Positions 16,154-24,475 of a stretch of 42,334 nucleotides of DNA are shown piece after piece (positions within the stretch are counted from its first letter, which is position 1; every line of letters starts with the position of its first letter). The notes beneath the pieces are model-generated. The model did no database searches. It saw nothing but the letters and a program-made list of their open reading frames with translations, and had not been told where the DNA came from. The position numbers were made by a program, and so were the translations under genes. The stretch comes from RGIG8748 sp045532255 (GTDB lineage: Bacteria; Bacillota; Clostridia; UMGS1810), in the NCBI GenBank assembly GCA_045532255.1, contig JAZSFO010000003.1, positions 1-42,334 of the forward strand, written 5' to 3'.

Positions 16154-17635
16154 TTATTTCTTGATATATTTATCAAGTGTTTTTGTTGTAAATATATTAA
16201 GTGCTGTCTTAAATATTTTGTTATCCGAAAACTCCAGAGTCTGCATTACATTTTCTATTGCAAGCTGTGTTGTAATATCGCACACACCGTAGGGGAAGAG
16301 ACCCTTTGAACTCTGGAATGTGTATATCGCATCATGGGTTTTTTGTGTGTATTCGTCAGTAGGTATTCCCACATCATATCCCATTGCAAAAAGTCTTTGG
16401 TTAATTGCAAGTACAAGCGGTCCCTTGTCGCCAAGTTTTGGCTTGGTTTCAAAATCAAGGTCATTAAAATCAGCCTTCGACAGCCTTATAGCCTTATCTT
16501 CTGCATAGATGTCAGGCTTAATTCCCTCACCGTCTATATGACGCTTGTCGCGGGTAAGGTATTCCGCTTCTGTCATTTTGACACCGCCTCCTATACGGAA
16601 GTTGGTAAGGTTCTGCATTGTACCTTTTCCATAGGTTGTTGTGCCTATTACTATTCCGATACCGCTGTCCTGTACCGCACCGCAAAACGCCTCCGATGCA
16701 CTTGCAGTATATTCATTTGCAAGAACAATCAATGAGTATTTGGGTTTGGAGCATGTTGAGTACAAGGTAGTGTTTTGGTTGTCATTTTTGTAGTCAAAGT
16801 GTATTATCGGACCTTCGGGAATTATCCTCTGGCATATTTTTGAAAATGCGTTTACGGAACCGCCTGTGTTGTATCTCAAATCAAATATTATGTTTGTAAT
16901 ACCGTTTCTGTCAAATTCATTAAGTGCCTTGTCTATAAGTGTAGGCGAGGACTCGTCAAAGGATTCGAGTACTATATATCCTATGGAGCCGTCAAGTATC
17001 TCATAGCTTCCGGGAACAACGGAAACAAGCTTTCTCTCTACTCTATATGTAAGGGTTTGCTCTCCTCTTATTACACCTATGTTAACAAATGTACCTATCT
17101 CGCCCACTATATATGTGCGGGCCTGCTCCAAAGGCATTCCGACAATGCTTGTACCGTCTGCAGAAACTATGATATCACCCTGTCTTATACCTGCCGCTGC
17201 AGCTGAGGACTGGTCAGTTACGCTGACTACAAGCAGACCCTCGGGAACTTCAGATATCATTACGCCTATTCCTGCAAACTCACCGCTCATATTTTCCAGA
17301 AAATAGCTGAATTCTTCCTCTGTATAATATGTGGTGTGCTGGTCAAGGTCAGAGAACATTGCTCTGTATGCATCTTCAATAATTTCGGGATGCTGCTCCA
17401 TGATTTTCATGAGTGTTTTCTCATATAATTCTTCTCTTGTAACATCATCCTTGTATCTGCTTATTATGAGATTGGCACTCTGAGTTACAAGAGTTTTTGC
17501 TATTTCGCCATCATCAAGTATCGGCGTGGTTTCCTGCATATCAGTTGCTTGCGGGATTTCCTCGGCATATGCAAATGTGCAGGCAAAGATAAGCAAAAAG
17601 CTCAGTGCAATTGCAACCGTTTTTTTGAATTTCAT
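16154..17635 (-). CDS. S41 family C-terminal processing peptidase with peptidoglycan-binding domain
   Basis: A 493-residue exported serine protease. Residues 1-24 form a signal peptide with an AYA-EE-type cleavage region. A PDZ domain follows (GIRQGDIIVSADGTS), then the S41 core. The catalytic serine lies in TASASEAF and the lysine in TYGKGTMQ, about 25 residues later, as in CtpA/CtpB. DLRYNTGGSVNAF is the conserved S41 strand-turn. The last about 85 residues are a peptidoglycan-binding domain (LGDKGPLVLAINQRLFAMGY), which would place the enzyme at the cell wall. It is 15 bp from argS and may be co-transcribed with it. Confidence 0.94.
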   Translation of the reverse strand: MKFKKTVAIALSFLLIFACTFAYAEEIPQATDMQETTPILDDGEIAKTLVTQSANLIISRYKDDVTREELYEKTLMKIMEQHPEIIEDAYRAMFSDLDQHTTYYTEEEFSYFLENMSGEFAGIGVMISEVPEGLLVVSVTDQSSAAAAGIRQGDIIVSADGTSIVGMPLEQARTYIVGEIGTFVNIGVIRGEQTLTYRVERKLVSVVPGSYEILDGSIGYIVLESFDESSPTLIDKALNEFDRNGITNIIFDLRYNTGGSVNAFSKICQRIIPEGPIIHFDYKNDNQNTTLYSTCSKPKYSLIVLANEYTASASEAFCGAVQDSGIGIVIGTTTYGKGTMQNLTNFRIGGGVKMTEAEYLTRDKRHIDGEGIKPDIYAEDKAIRLSKADFNDLDFETKPKLGDKGPLVLAINQRLFAMGYDVGIPTDEYTQKTHDAIYTFQSSKGLFPYGVCDITTQLAIENVMQTLEFSDNKIFKTALNIFTTKTLDKYIKK

Positions 17636-17650
17636 TTTTTATATCACTCC

Positions 17651-19324
17651 TCACATTTTTTCGGGTGCTGTGATTTTGAGTATCGACATGGTGTTGCGTA
17701 TTACGGTTCTTGTAAGTGATATAAGTGTCATTCTTGCTTTAAGAAGCTCTTCTTCCTCACCCTTTACTCTGCAGCTGTTATAGAATGAGTGGAAGAGGGA
17801 AGCAAGATCCAGAAGATATCTTGTAAGTTTGCTTGGTTCAAGTGCATTTGCCGCAGACTCTATTTCCTGAGGGAATGAATTGAGCTTGGTTATAAGCTCT
17901 GTCTCTTCCCTGGAACTAAGAAGGTTAAGACTTACATCGTCTATGGAAGGAAGAACAATGCCTTCTTCTTTTAGTGTGCGTAATATGGAGCAGATTCTTG
18001 CGTGTGCATACTGTACATAGAAAACAGGATTGTCGTTATTCTGTTGGACAGCCAAATCCAAATCGAATTCCAGATGGCTTCCTGCCTGTCTGAGATTAAA
18101 GAAAAATCTGGCCGCATCTACGCCGATTTCGTCAATCAAGTCGGAGAGGGTTATCATTTCTCCCGTACGCTTGGACATTCTTGCAACATCGCCGTCCTTT
18201 ATAAGTCTTACAAGCTGCATTATAACAACCTTAAGCTTTTTGCTGTCACAGCCAATTGCATCCATTGCACCTTCCATGCGGGCAACATGACCGTGATGGT
18301 CTGCGCCCCAGATGTTTATTACCTTGTCAAAGCCTCGCATCTGGAACTTGTTGCGGTGGTATGCAATATCAACCGCAAAGTATGTGGGTATTCCGTTAGC
18401 ACGGATAAGAACTTCGTCCTTTTCGCTGCCGAATTCGGTGGTTTTGAGCCATAGGGCATTGTCTTTTTCATAAGTGAGTCCGCTCTTTTTAAGAAGTTCT
18501 ATTGTTTCTGCAACTTCGCCGTTTGCATGGATGGAGCTTTCCTTAAACCATATATCGTAGAAAATTCTGTATTTTTCAAGGTCTCTTTTAAGGTTAGATA
18601 TGTTTATGGGCAGGGCGTAATCTATAAGAGCCTGTCTTCTTTCTTCGGATGTCTTGCCTACGAGAATATCACCGTTTTGCTGAGCATAGTTTGAGGCATG
18701 AACCTTTATGTCATTACCCATATAGCCCTCTTCGGGAAAAGCAAAGCTATCGTCAAAAATCTGCATATAGCGAGCTTCGAGTGATTTTCCAAACTTCTCT
18801 ATCTGTGCACCTGCATCATTGATATAGAATTCTCTTGTCACATCATAGCCTGCACACTCAAGCACACTTGCAATTCCATCGCCGAGTGCACCGCCTCTTG
18901 CATTACCCATGTGCATAGGTCCTGTCGGGTTTGCACTTACGAACTCTACCATTACCTTTTTGCCTTTGCCAAGGTCTGTTTTTCCGTAATTTTCACCCAT
19001 GGTATCTATGAGCTTAAGTCCGTCATAGAGCCAATCGGGTTTTAAATAAAAGTTAATAAATCCGGGACCTGCGATTTCGCATTTTTCTATATATGTACCC
19101 TCAAAGTTCATTGCCTCTGTAAGCTCCTTTGCAATAAGCTGGGGGGATTTTTTTAGGATTTTTGTAAGCTTCATGGCTGTGTTTATGGAAAAGTCGCCAT
19201 GTGCTTTTTCTTTGGGAATTTCTATTTCTATGGATAAATCATCCTGAGCTGTTCCCATATTAGAGAGAGCACCCTTTGTAACTCTTGTGATTTCGTCCTT
19301 AATGTGCTTTATAATATCATTCAT
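17651..19324 (-). CDS. argS: Arginyl-tRNA synthetase
   Basis: A 557-residue class I synthetase that charges tRNA-Arg. The N-terminal Arg-S additional domain is followed by VSANPTGPMHMGNARGGALG, where HMGN is the HIGH motif. The KMSKS-like loop is ARMSKRTGEMITL. A C-terminal DALR anticodon-binding domain is recognisable (YVQYAHARICSILR). Length matches ArgS. Its ATG overlaps the stop of the DUF1934 gene by 4 bp (ATGA), the same pairing as ywiB-argS in Bacillus. Confidence 0.98.
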   Translation of the reverse strand: MNDIIKHIKDEITRVTKGALSNMGTAQDDLSIEIEIPKEKAHGDFSINTAMKLTKILKKSPQLIAKELTEAMNFEGTYIEKCEIAGPGFINFYLKPDWLYDGLKLIDTMGENYGKTDLGKGKKVMVEFVSANPTGPMHMGNARGGALGDGIASVLECAGYDVTREFYINDAGAQIEKFGKSLEARYMQIFDDSFAFPEEGYMGNDIKVHASNYAQQNGDILVGKTSEERRQALIDYALPINISNLKRDLEKYRIFYDIWFKESSIHANGEVAETIELLKKSGLTYEKDNALWLKTTEFGSEKDEVLIRANGIPTYFAVDIAYHRNKFQMRGFDKVINIWGADHHGHVARMEGAMDAIGCDSKKLKVVIMQLVRLIKDGDVARMSKRTGEMITLSDLIDEIGVDAARFFFNLRQAGSHLEFDLDLAVQQNNDNPVFYVQYAHARICSILRTLKEEGIVLPSIDDVSLNLLSSREETELITKLNSFPQEIESAANALEPSKLTRYLLDLASLFHSFYNSCRVKGEEEELLKARMTLISLTRTVIRNTMSILKITAPEKM

Positions 19325-19752
19325 TGTTTTTCCTCCTCAATGATTATGTCGAATGTATTGCGTCCGCCGGAAGCATTGTTGATATCTATTATGTAGTCCA
19401 CCAAGATTCTTCCGCCGTTTTCGTCAATACGGCAATCAAGGCTTTTGGTGTGTATATCAATTGTAAGTTCTCCAAACGGCATTGCATAAAGAGATGTTGT
19501 TTTGCGTCCTTCCATAAAGAGCATCTGCGAATTAACTGTACCTTTTCTTACGAGAGACACATAGTCGCTTCCGATTTCGATACTTGTACTTGTACCGCCA
19601 AGACCTGTAATCTCAGACTCCTCATATTCACAGAAGTACGCACCGTCCGAAAAGTAAAAGTCGCATTCGCTTACAAGCTCGATATTGCTGTCCTCAATAT
19701 CTCCTGCATAGCTTTGCAGACCTTTGATAGATATGGTAAATTTCTTTGGCAT
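19321..19752 (-). CDS. DUF1934 (YwiB-like) beta-barrel protein
   Basis: A 143-residue protein of alternating strands with DFYFSDGAYFCEYEESEITGL and YVSLVRKGTVNSQMLF, features of the DUF1934 family. The fold is lipocalin-like and the function is not established. It sits directly upstream of argS and overlaps it by 4 bp, the conserved Firmicutes arrangement. GGAG precedes its ATG. A plausible promoter lies about 100 bp upstream. Confidence 0.88.
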   Translation of the reverse strand: MPKKFTISIKGLQSYAGDIEDSNIELVSECDFYFSDGAYFCEYEESEITGLGGTSTSIEIGSDYVSLVRKGTVNSQMLFMEGRKTTSLYAMPFGELTIDIHTKSLDCRIDENGGRILVDYIIDINNASGGRNTFDIIIEEEKQ

Positions 19753-19847
19753 TTTTATATACTCCTTAAGCCCGTCAAAACCGACAAACTGAAAGCTTTT
19801 GGAATTTTCAGATGTCAGGCATTGAGGGTTAGAATCCTGTCACACTA

Positions 19848-19875
19848 AGTATAACATATTTTTAAAAAAATTCAA
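19848..19875 (-). promoter_or_regulatory. Probable promoter of DUF1934-argS
   Basis: On the minus strand, -10 TATACT (19853 to 19848) lies 16 bp from -35 TTGAAT (19875 to 19870). The leader to the DUF1934 start would be about 90 nt, with no structure I can assign. Confidence 0.55.
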
Positions 19876-19906
19876 ATTATTTTTTTGCCTTTTCTGAAAA
19901 TAAATG

Positions 19907-20776
19907 TCAAAACCCGCCGTTTTCTCTGGCATAATAAAACAAATATTGCTGAGCAAAGCCCGCGTATTCACCAAAAAGCTCCTTTGCCTTGTCCTCTATT
20001 TGCTTATTTGTAGCAGTATCGTCAAGATACAGAGAACGCATGGTTCTTTGAACCCATACATCAATGGGAAATGCACATGATTTCTTTGCAGAGAAAAGTA
20101 ATACACAGTCTGCAACCTTGGGACCTACACCGCGGATTTTCATAAGCTCACACTTTGCCTCGCTGTAGGGAAGTTCTTTGATTTTGTCAAGCTCTACCTG
20201 GCCGTTTGAAATCTTTTCCACCGCATCCAGAATATAGCCTGCTCTGTAACCTGCCTTTAGGGGTTCAAGGTCCTTTTCGCATACTTCTCTTAAATCGTCA
20301 AGGGTAGGAAAGCTATAAAAATCACTGCCGTCCATTTCTATCTTTTTGCCGTACATTTGGCAGAGCCTGTGTACAATCTTTTTAATCCTCGGTATCTGGT
20401 TTTGCGTAGATATAATAAAAGATATAAGGCACTCAAAAATATCTTGATTAAGTATGTGTATTCCGTGACCGAACTGAATTGCCTTATATACATATAGGTC
20501 GTCTTTGTAGAGGGATTTGATATGGGAATAGTCTCTCTCTAAGTCAAGGTAATCTATCCATATATTTACTGCATCCTCATAGCAGGTGTTGTATATTGTA
20601 AGTCTGTTTTCTTTATAGGACATTCTTACTGCTCTTGAGTGTGCAACTCCCGAATAGCTGCCATCGGGATTTTGAGTCCACCTGAAGCACTGACCGCACA
20701 AAAATGTATGTCCGAGGTCAAAGTGATGGATGCCGTCTATTACCGCAGTAGAATTGTCGGACATTGTTAAATTCAT
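19907..20776 (-). CDS. 8-oxoguanine DNA glycosylase/AP lyase (OGG1 type)
   Basis: A protein of about 289 residues with the OGG N-terminal domain (HTFLCGQCFRWTQNPDGSYS) and a HhH-GPD domain. The catalytic lysine lies in GVGPKVADCVLLF and the aspartate in FPIDVWVQ, as in human OGG1 (TKVADC and VPVDVH). It excises 8-oxoguanine. I start at ATG 20776: the strong promoter at 20794-20822 would begin transcription near 20787, inside any longer reading frame, and GGTGA lies just before this ATG. The stop is followed by no clear terminator. Confidence 0.93.
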   Translation of the reverse strand: MNLTMSDNSTAVIDGIHHFDLGHTFLCGQCFRWTQNPDGSYSGVAHSRAVRMSYKENRLTIYNTCYEDAVNIWIDYLDLERDYSHIKSLYKDDLYVYKAIQFGHGIHILNQDIFECLISFIISTQNQIPRIKKIVHRLCQMYGKKIEMDGSDFYSFPTLDDLREVCEKDLEPLKAGYRAGYILDAVEKISNGQVELDKIKELPYSEAKCELMKIRGVGPKVADCVLLFSAKKSCAFPIDVWVQRTMRSLYLDDTATNKQIEDKAKELFGEYAGFAQQYLFYYARENGGF

Positions 20777-20793
20777 AAATATCACCATTATCA

Positions 20794-20822
20794 ATTGTAA
20801 TGTAAAAGAGTGCTTATGTCAA
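20794..20822 (-). promoter_or_regulatory. Sigma-A-type promoter of the 8-oxoguanine glycosylase gene
   Basis: Minus-strand -35 TTGACA (20822 to 20817), a 17-bp spacer, and -10 TACAAT (20799 to 20794). The 5' leader would be only about 11 nt. Confidence 0.82.
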
Positions 20823-20830
20823 TAGAGTTA

Positions 20831-20875
20831 CCCAAAAAAACAAAGGGTTGCAAAAAGCAAGTTTTCACAACCCTT
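20831..20875 (-). terminator. Intrinsic terminator after the SLH-GH18 gene
   Basis: Read on the minus strand, a 14-bp stem with two G-U pairs and a CTTGC loop is followed by a T-rich run. It separates this gene from the glycosylase promoter. Confidence 0.9.
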
Positions 20876-20892
20876 ACATTAGAAGAAAAAAA

Positions 20893-22824
20893 TTAAAGAT
20901 TTTCCGCTATTACATCCCATATTTTGTTTATCTCAAGTCCTCTTCGCCAGCTTGCCACCCCTGCGAGCGAATATTTTTTTATAAGAGACATTCTGTCCTT
21001 TATCGTATCGGAATTTTCGAGCCAGAAAACGCAGGTCTTACTGCCGTTTTTCCATGATATCTTGTATTGACGGTCGCTTTCTATATAGGTGTAGCTTACA
21101 TTATTCGAATTTATTAGGTCATAAGCCGTTGACATGCTTATTGCCTTGCTTGATACAACCTTGTTTCCCGATATCTCAAAATATCTCATGTAAAACGGTA
21201 TACCAAGAACAATCTTTTCGGGTGTCACTTCGGCAAGTGTTCTTTTTATGGATTCCTCTGTCCAGTCAAGACTTGCAACAGACCCCGCTGCGGGACTTGA
21301 TGCGTAATGCTCGTCATATGCCATAAGCATTATATAATCAGCATTTCTAGCCAAGGCATCTCTGTCATAACACATTGACCAGTTGGCACTGGTTGGTTCC
21401 AGGCGGGTTATATCTACAGATACTATGAGACCGAGTTCGTGAAGCATTACACTTAGTTCTCTTACATGCTGCGAAAGAAGATGTCGGTTTTTTGCATATA
21501 CATTTTCAAAGTCAATGTTTATTCCGTCTGTCATATATTTGCAGGCGTATCTTATAAGATACTCTGTTGCTTTTTCTCTCAGGGAAGAATTATTAAGTAA
21601 TTCGTCAGAGGTTTTCAGCGAAAAATCTGTTTTGTAAATAGGCCATACCTCATAGCCGTTATTTCGTGCATAGTCCATGTATTTACGAGTGAGTGAATTA
21701 TAGAATTTAGTGTCTTGGGTAAGCGGGTTGGATTCTACGCCAAGATTTTCTTTGGATATCTGAAATGATGATGGCGATACGACATTGACGCCCTTGGGTG
21801 CATAGTCAGGAGGTGAGGAGTACACTTCCCATGTAAGATTTATCTTGTCTTTCTTCTTGAGAGACATATCGCAGTTATATATATGAAGCTTGCCGTCAAG
21901 ATATATCATATCCAGCTTATAGGTCGCAAGGTAGGTTCTCTGTCTTGTGTCGGAGAGTGTTGTCACCAAATATGTTATGTCACCTGTATATTCTGCACTT
22001 GCAAGAGCACCCTCGGCAGATATGGCTGTTTGCTTTATTCCGTGGGGTATCTTTTGGACTTGTGCAGAGTATTCCGACATGGTCTTTATCGCCTTTTGCT
22101 TTAGTGTTATTTCGTAATTTGCTCTGCCTGTTGTAAGACTTAAATTGTCAGAAACATCATTAAGGTCATTTTTTATATATTCATCTGCAAGAGAAGATAT
22201 GTCGGATTTTGATATACCTTCATATGATTTAAGAAGTCTTACGAGCATTGCTGAGCACTCTGCTCTGGTCGCGTTGCTTTTTGGACGGAAGGTTCTGTCG
22301 TTAAAGCCCTTTATAATACCTGTTGCAACAGCTTTTCCAAGCTCTGCTTTATAAGGGTAGTTTTTGTCTATATCCTTAAAGCTGATGGGTGCCTTATCCT
22401 TGGAGCTTGTACATCTTGATATAATGAGCATTATTTCCTCTCGGGTTATTGGCTTTTCGGGAAGAAAGGTATCATCGCCCACACCGTTTACAATTCCTGC
22501 ATCGGTTGCCGCTGTTATTTCTGAAAAAAACATATGGGATGGGGGTATGTCGTCATAAGTCTGACCACTTTTGCCGTCAAGTCCCAGACTTCTTGCGGTA
22601 AGTGCCGTAAACTGTCCTCGTGTTATCGGTGCATCGGGATTTGCCTTTCCCTGATATCCCTTTAGAATATCTGCATACATCAAAGTATTTATTTCCTCTT
22701 CTGCCCAGTGGGTATCTATGTCGGCTGCGTTGTGTCTTTCCTCTGTAATTGCCTTTGGCATCTGACTTACACCAAAAATCAGGCACACAATTACAAATGC
22801 TGTTATCATAGCTTTGATTTTCAT
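20893..22824 (-). CDS. Secreted SLH-domain glycoside hydrolase family 18 protein
   Basis: A protein of about 643 residues. A signal peptide (ITAFVIVCLIFGVSQMP) is followed by three SLH repeats near residues 30-200, each with patterns such as HWAEEEINTLMYADILKGY and PITRGQFTAL, which anchor proteins to secondary cell wall polymers. A linker of about 150 residues precedes the GH18 domain. The catalytic motif is DGINIDFEN with the acid glutamate in DFE, and YDEHYASSPAAGSVASLDW and VLGIPFYMR are typical of YaaH/SleL-like enzymes. It may act on peptidoglycan or chitin-like sugars at the cell surface. ATG 22824 is preferred; a TTG 9 nt upstream is possible because AAGGA is nearer to it. A TATAAT at 22857-22862 (minus strand) may be its -10. 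Confidence 0.9.
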   Translation of the reverse strand: MKIKAMITAFVIVCLIFGVSQMPKAITEERHNAADIDTHWAEEEINTLMYADILKGYQGKANPDAPITRGQFTALTARSLGLDGKSGQTYDDIPPSHMFFSEITAATDAGIVNGVGDDTFLPEKPITREEIMLIISRCTSSKDKAPISFKDIDKNYPYKAELGKAVATGIIKGFNDRTFRPKSNATRAECSAMLVRLLKSYEGISKSDISSLADEYIKNDLNDVSDNLSLTTGRANYEITLKQKAIKTMSEYSAQVQKIPHGIKQTAISAEGALASAEYTGDITYLVTTLSDTRQRTYLATYKLDMIYLDGKLHIYNCDMSLKKKDKINLTWEVYSSPPDYAPKGVNVVSPSSFQISKENLGVESNPLTQDTKFYNSLTRKYMDYARNNGYEVWPIYKTDFSLKTSDELLNNSSLREKATEYLIRYACKYMTDGINIDFENVYAKNRHLLSQHVRELSVMLHELGLIVSVDITRLEPTSANWSMCYDRDALARNADYIMLMAYDEHYASSPAAGSVASLDWTEESIKRTLAEVTPEKIVLGIPFYMRYFEISGNKVVSSKAISMSTAYDLINSNNVSYTYIESDRQYKISWKNGSKTCVFWLENSDTIKDRMSLIKKYSLAGVASWRRGLEINKIWDVIAENL

Positions 22825-22962
22825 AATAACCAATTGTCCTTTCGCAAATATATATAATTATACAACATCTCAAGGAGAATTTATAGAATAAAAATTTTCA
22901 TTTGACACCTTATTTTGACATTTTTTGCACCAAAACTGTAGTATACTAATATTGGTGATATA

Positions 22963-23814
22963 ATGAAAAAACTAATTTTTATATTTACAGCAATAATTTT
23001 CCTTTTCGGCTGCAGAGACAAAGAGATATATGTACCCGAAAGTTTTGAAACAACAAACAAAAATATGATAATGTCATTTTTGGACCTTACATACGGAAAA
23101 AGCCTTATTACAGAGCTTCCCTCGGGAGAAATCTTATTGATTGACTGCGGCTTATCTGAGGACTTTCCCGATCTCTATGGGGCACTTCGTCAAATGGAGG
23201 CAGAAAAAATAGATTATGTTATCATAACCTCGGACAAGCAGACTACACTTGGCGGACTGGAAAAGCTTTCTTCAAATCTTGATATAGGCGATATATATGT
23301 AAGTCAGCATATGTCAAATATAAATGAACTCAAAAACATATGCAAAAATAATTCAAATCCGTCCTGCTGTCTGTATCTTATTACCGAGGGTACGAGGATA
23401 TATGACAAAGACGGTGTAAGCATAGATGTGATTTTTTCGGGAATATGCGAAAAGGACAAGGGTGGCTACCCTGCGGTAAGCCTTTACATAAGCTACAATA
23501 ATATAAGCATGCTCTATGAGGGGGATGGGGATTATATAGCCGAGAAAGAATTTGTCTCAACTATGGACAAACTTCTTAAGGCCGATATTCTTGTAATACC
23601 TCATCGGGGAACAGAGTATATACCAAGCGACGAATTACTTGAGGTAACAAGTCCCGAATATGCGGTGATACAAATTTACGGAGATGTTTATCCTATGAAA
23701 AGCATTTTGGACAGACTTGAAGAAAACGGGGCAGAGATACTCAGAACCGATCATGACGGAACGGTAACATTTGTAACTGACGGTAATGTAATAAATATAC
23801 ATAAAGAAAGATAA
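22963..23814 (+). CDS. Lipoprotein with a ComEC-like metallo-beta-lactamase fold lacking the metal motif
   Basis: A 283-residue protein with a lipobox (FLFGC) ending at Cys17, so it is probably a membrane-anchored lipoprotein. The body follows the order of the ComEC C-terminal domain: FLDLTYGKSLITELPSGEILLIDCG, DYVIITS, LGGLEKL, YEGDGDYIAEKEF, then a late PHRGTEYIPSDELL. The family's HxHxDH metal motif after the DYVILT strand is replaced by SDKQTT, and the later HHG is PHRG. The fold seems kept but the catalytic metal site is gone. It stands alone between a divergent GH18 gene and a terminator. Function is unknown. Confidence 0.75.
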   Translation: MKKLIFIFTAIIFLFGCRDKEIYVPESFETTNKNMIMSFLDLTYGKSLITELPSGEILLIDCGLSEDFPDLYGALRQMEAEKIDYVIITSDKQTTLGGLEKLSSNLDIGDIYVSQHMSNINELKNICKNNSNPSCCLYLITEGTRIYDKDGVSIDVIFSGICEKDKGGYPAVSLYISYNNISMLYEGDGDYIAEKEFVSTMDKLLKADILVIPHRGTEYIPSDELLEVTSPEYAVIQIYGDVYPMKSILDRLEENGAEILRTDHDGTVTFVTDGNVINIHKER

Positions 23815-23817
23815 TAG

Positions 23818-23870
23818 AAAAAAGGGTCATTTACGACATGGTACAAAGCACCATTGTAAATGACCTTTTT
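23818..23870 (+). terminator. Intrinsic terminator
   Basis: A long interrupted stem (GGTCATTTAC with GTAAATGACC, plus inner ATGGT/ACCAT) is followed by a T run and preceded by an A run. It lies directly after the lipoprotein gene. The next 130 bp (23871-24001) are AT-rich with no gene that I can support. Confidence 0.88.
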
Positions 23871-24001
23871 AACACAAAAGATAAATTATTTATTAAGATA
23901 TTTTGCTAAAATTGTTATTAAAACTATTATATAACAGCTTCTGTGGTTTTTAAGTATTTTTGTGTTTTTTTCTTTTTGTTTTTATTTTTTATAAAAAACA
24001 C

Positions 24002-24030
24002 TTGACAAAAAGGAAAAAATATATTACAAT
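24002..24030 (+). promoter_or_regulatory. Sigma-A-type promoter of ylxM-ffh
   Basis: -35 TTGACA (24002-24007), a 17-bp spacer, and -10 TACAAT (24025-24030). The leader contains the palindrome CTTGACAGTCAAG (24046-24058) and a second CTTGACAG at 24067-24074. Confidence 0.87.
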
Positions 24031-24088
24031 GTGTAAAGTAATTTTCTTGACAGTCAAGTTTTGGGCTTGACAGATAGGGGGCAGTACG

Positions 24089-24427
24089 ATGAAAGATCTA
24101 AGTGTATCGCTTCTTCTGGATTTTTACGGCAACCTGCTTCCCGAAAAGCAACTGTATATGATGGAACAGTACTATCAGGAGGATTTGTCTCTGTCTGAGA
24201 TTGCAATGGATAGCGGTATAACAAGACAGGGTGTGCACGATAATATAAAGCGTGCAGCGGCAGAACTAAAGGAATATGAACGCAAATTGGGTCTTACTGA
24301 GAGGTTTGCCGATATCACCGAGTCTGCCAATCAAATAAGAGATATTGTCAATACTTTATCGGAGATTGATGAAGAATCATACCGAAAAATTTCTTCTCTT
24401 CTTGATAAAATAATAGACGAAGCATAA
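24089..24427 (+). CDS. ylxM: YlxM/p13-family putative DNA-binding protein of the SRP operon
   Basis: A 112-residue protein with a sigma-70 region-4-like helix-turn-helix at about residues 20-60 (LSLSEIAMDSGITRQGVHDN). It begins LLLDFYGNLLPEKQLYMMEQ, the family signature. YlxM is found next to ffh throughout Firmicutes and is thought to act with the signal recognition particle system; its exact role is unsettled. The acidic helical C-terminus is usual. Confidence 0.93.
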   Translation: MKDLSVSLLLDFYGNLLPEKQLYMMEQYYQEDLSLSEIAMDSGITRQGVHDNIKRAAAELKEYERKLGLTERFADITESANQIRDIVNTLSEIDEESYRKISSLLDKIIDEA

Positions 24428-24455
24428 GCATACGGGGTTCGGCTCCCGTGTGCTT
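24426..24455 (+). other. Stable hairpin between ylxM and ffh
   Basis: An 11-bp stem with two G-U/wobble-type positions (24426-24436 with 24445-24455) and an 8-nt loop starts within the ylxM stop codon. No T tract follows, so it is not a classical terminator. It could affect coupling or mRNA stability between the two genes. Confidence 0.55.
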
Positions 24456-24475
24456 AAACAGAGGGGGGTTGACCT

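Noticed and set aside
20895..22824. Idea that the SLH-GH18 gene is a cellulosomal or dockerin protein
   Set aside because: No dockerin or carbohydrate-binding repeat is present; the domains are SLH and a YaaH-like GH18 only.
22915..22947. Possible promoter TTGACA/TATACT before the degenerate-MBL lipoprotein
   Set aside because: The spacer is 21 bp, too long for a standard promoter; the gene is probably expressed from here but the elements cannot be assigned with confidence.
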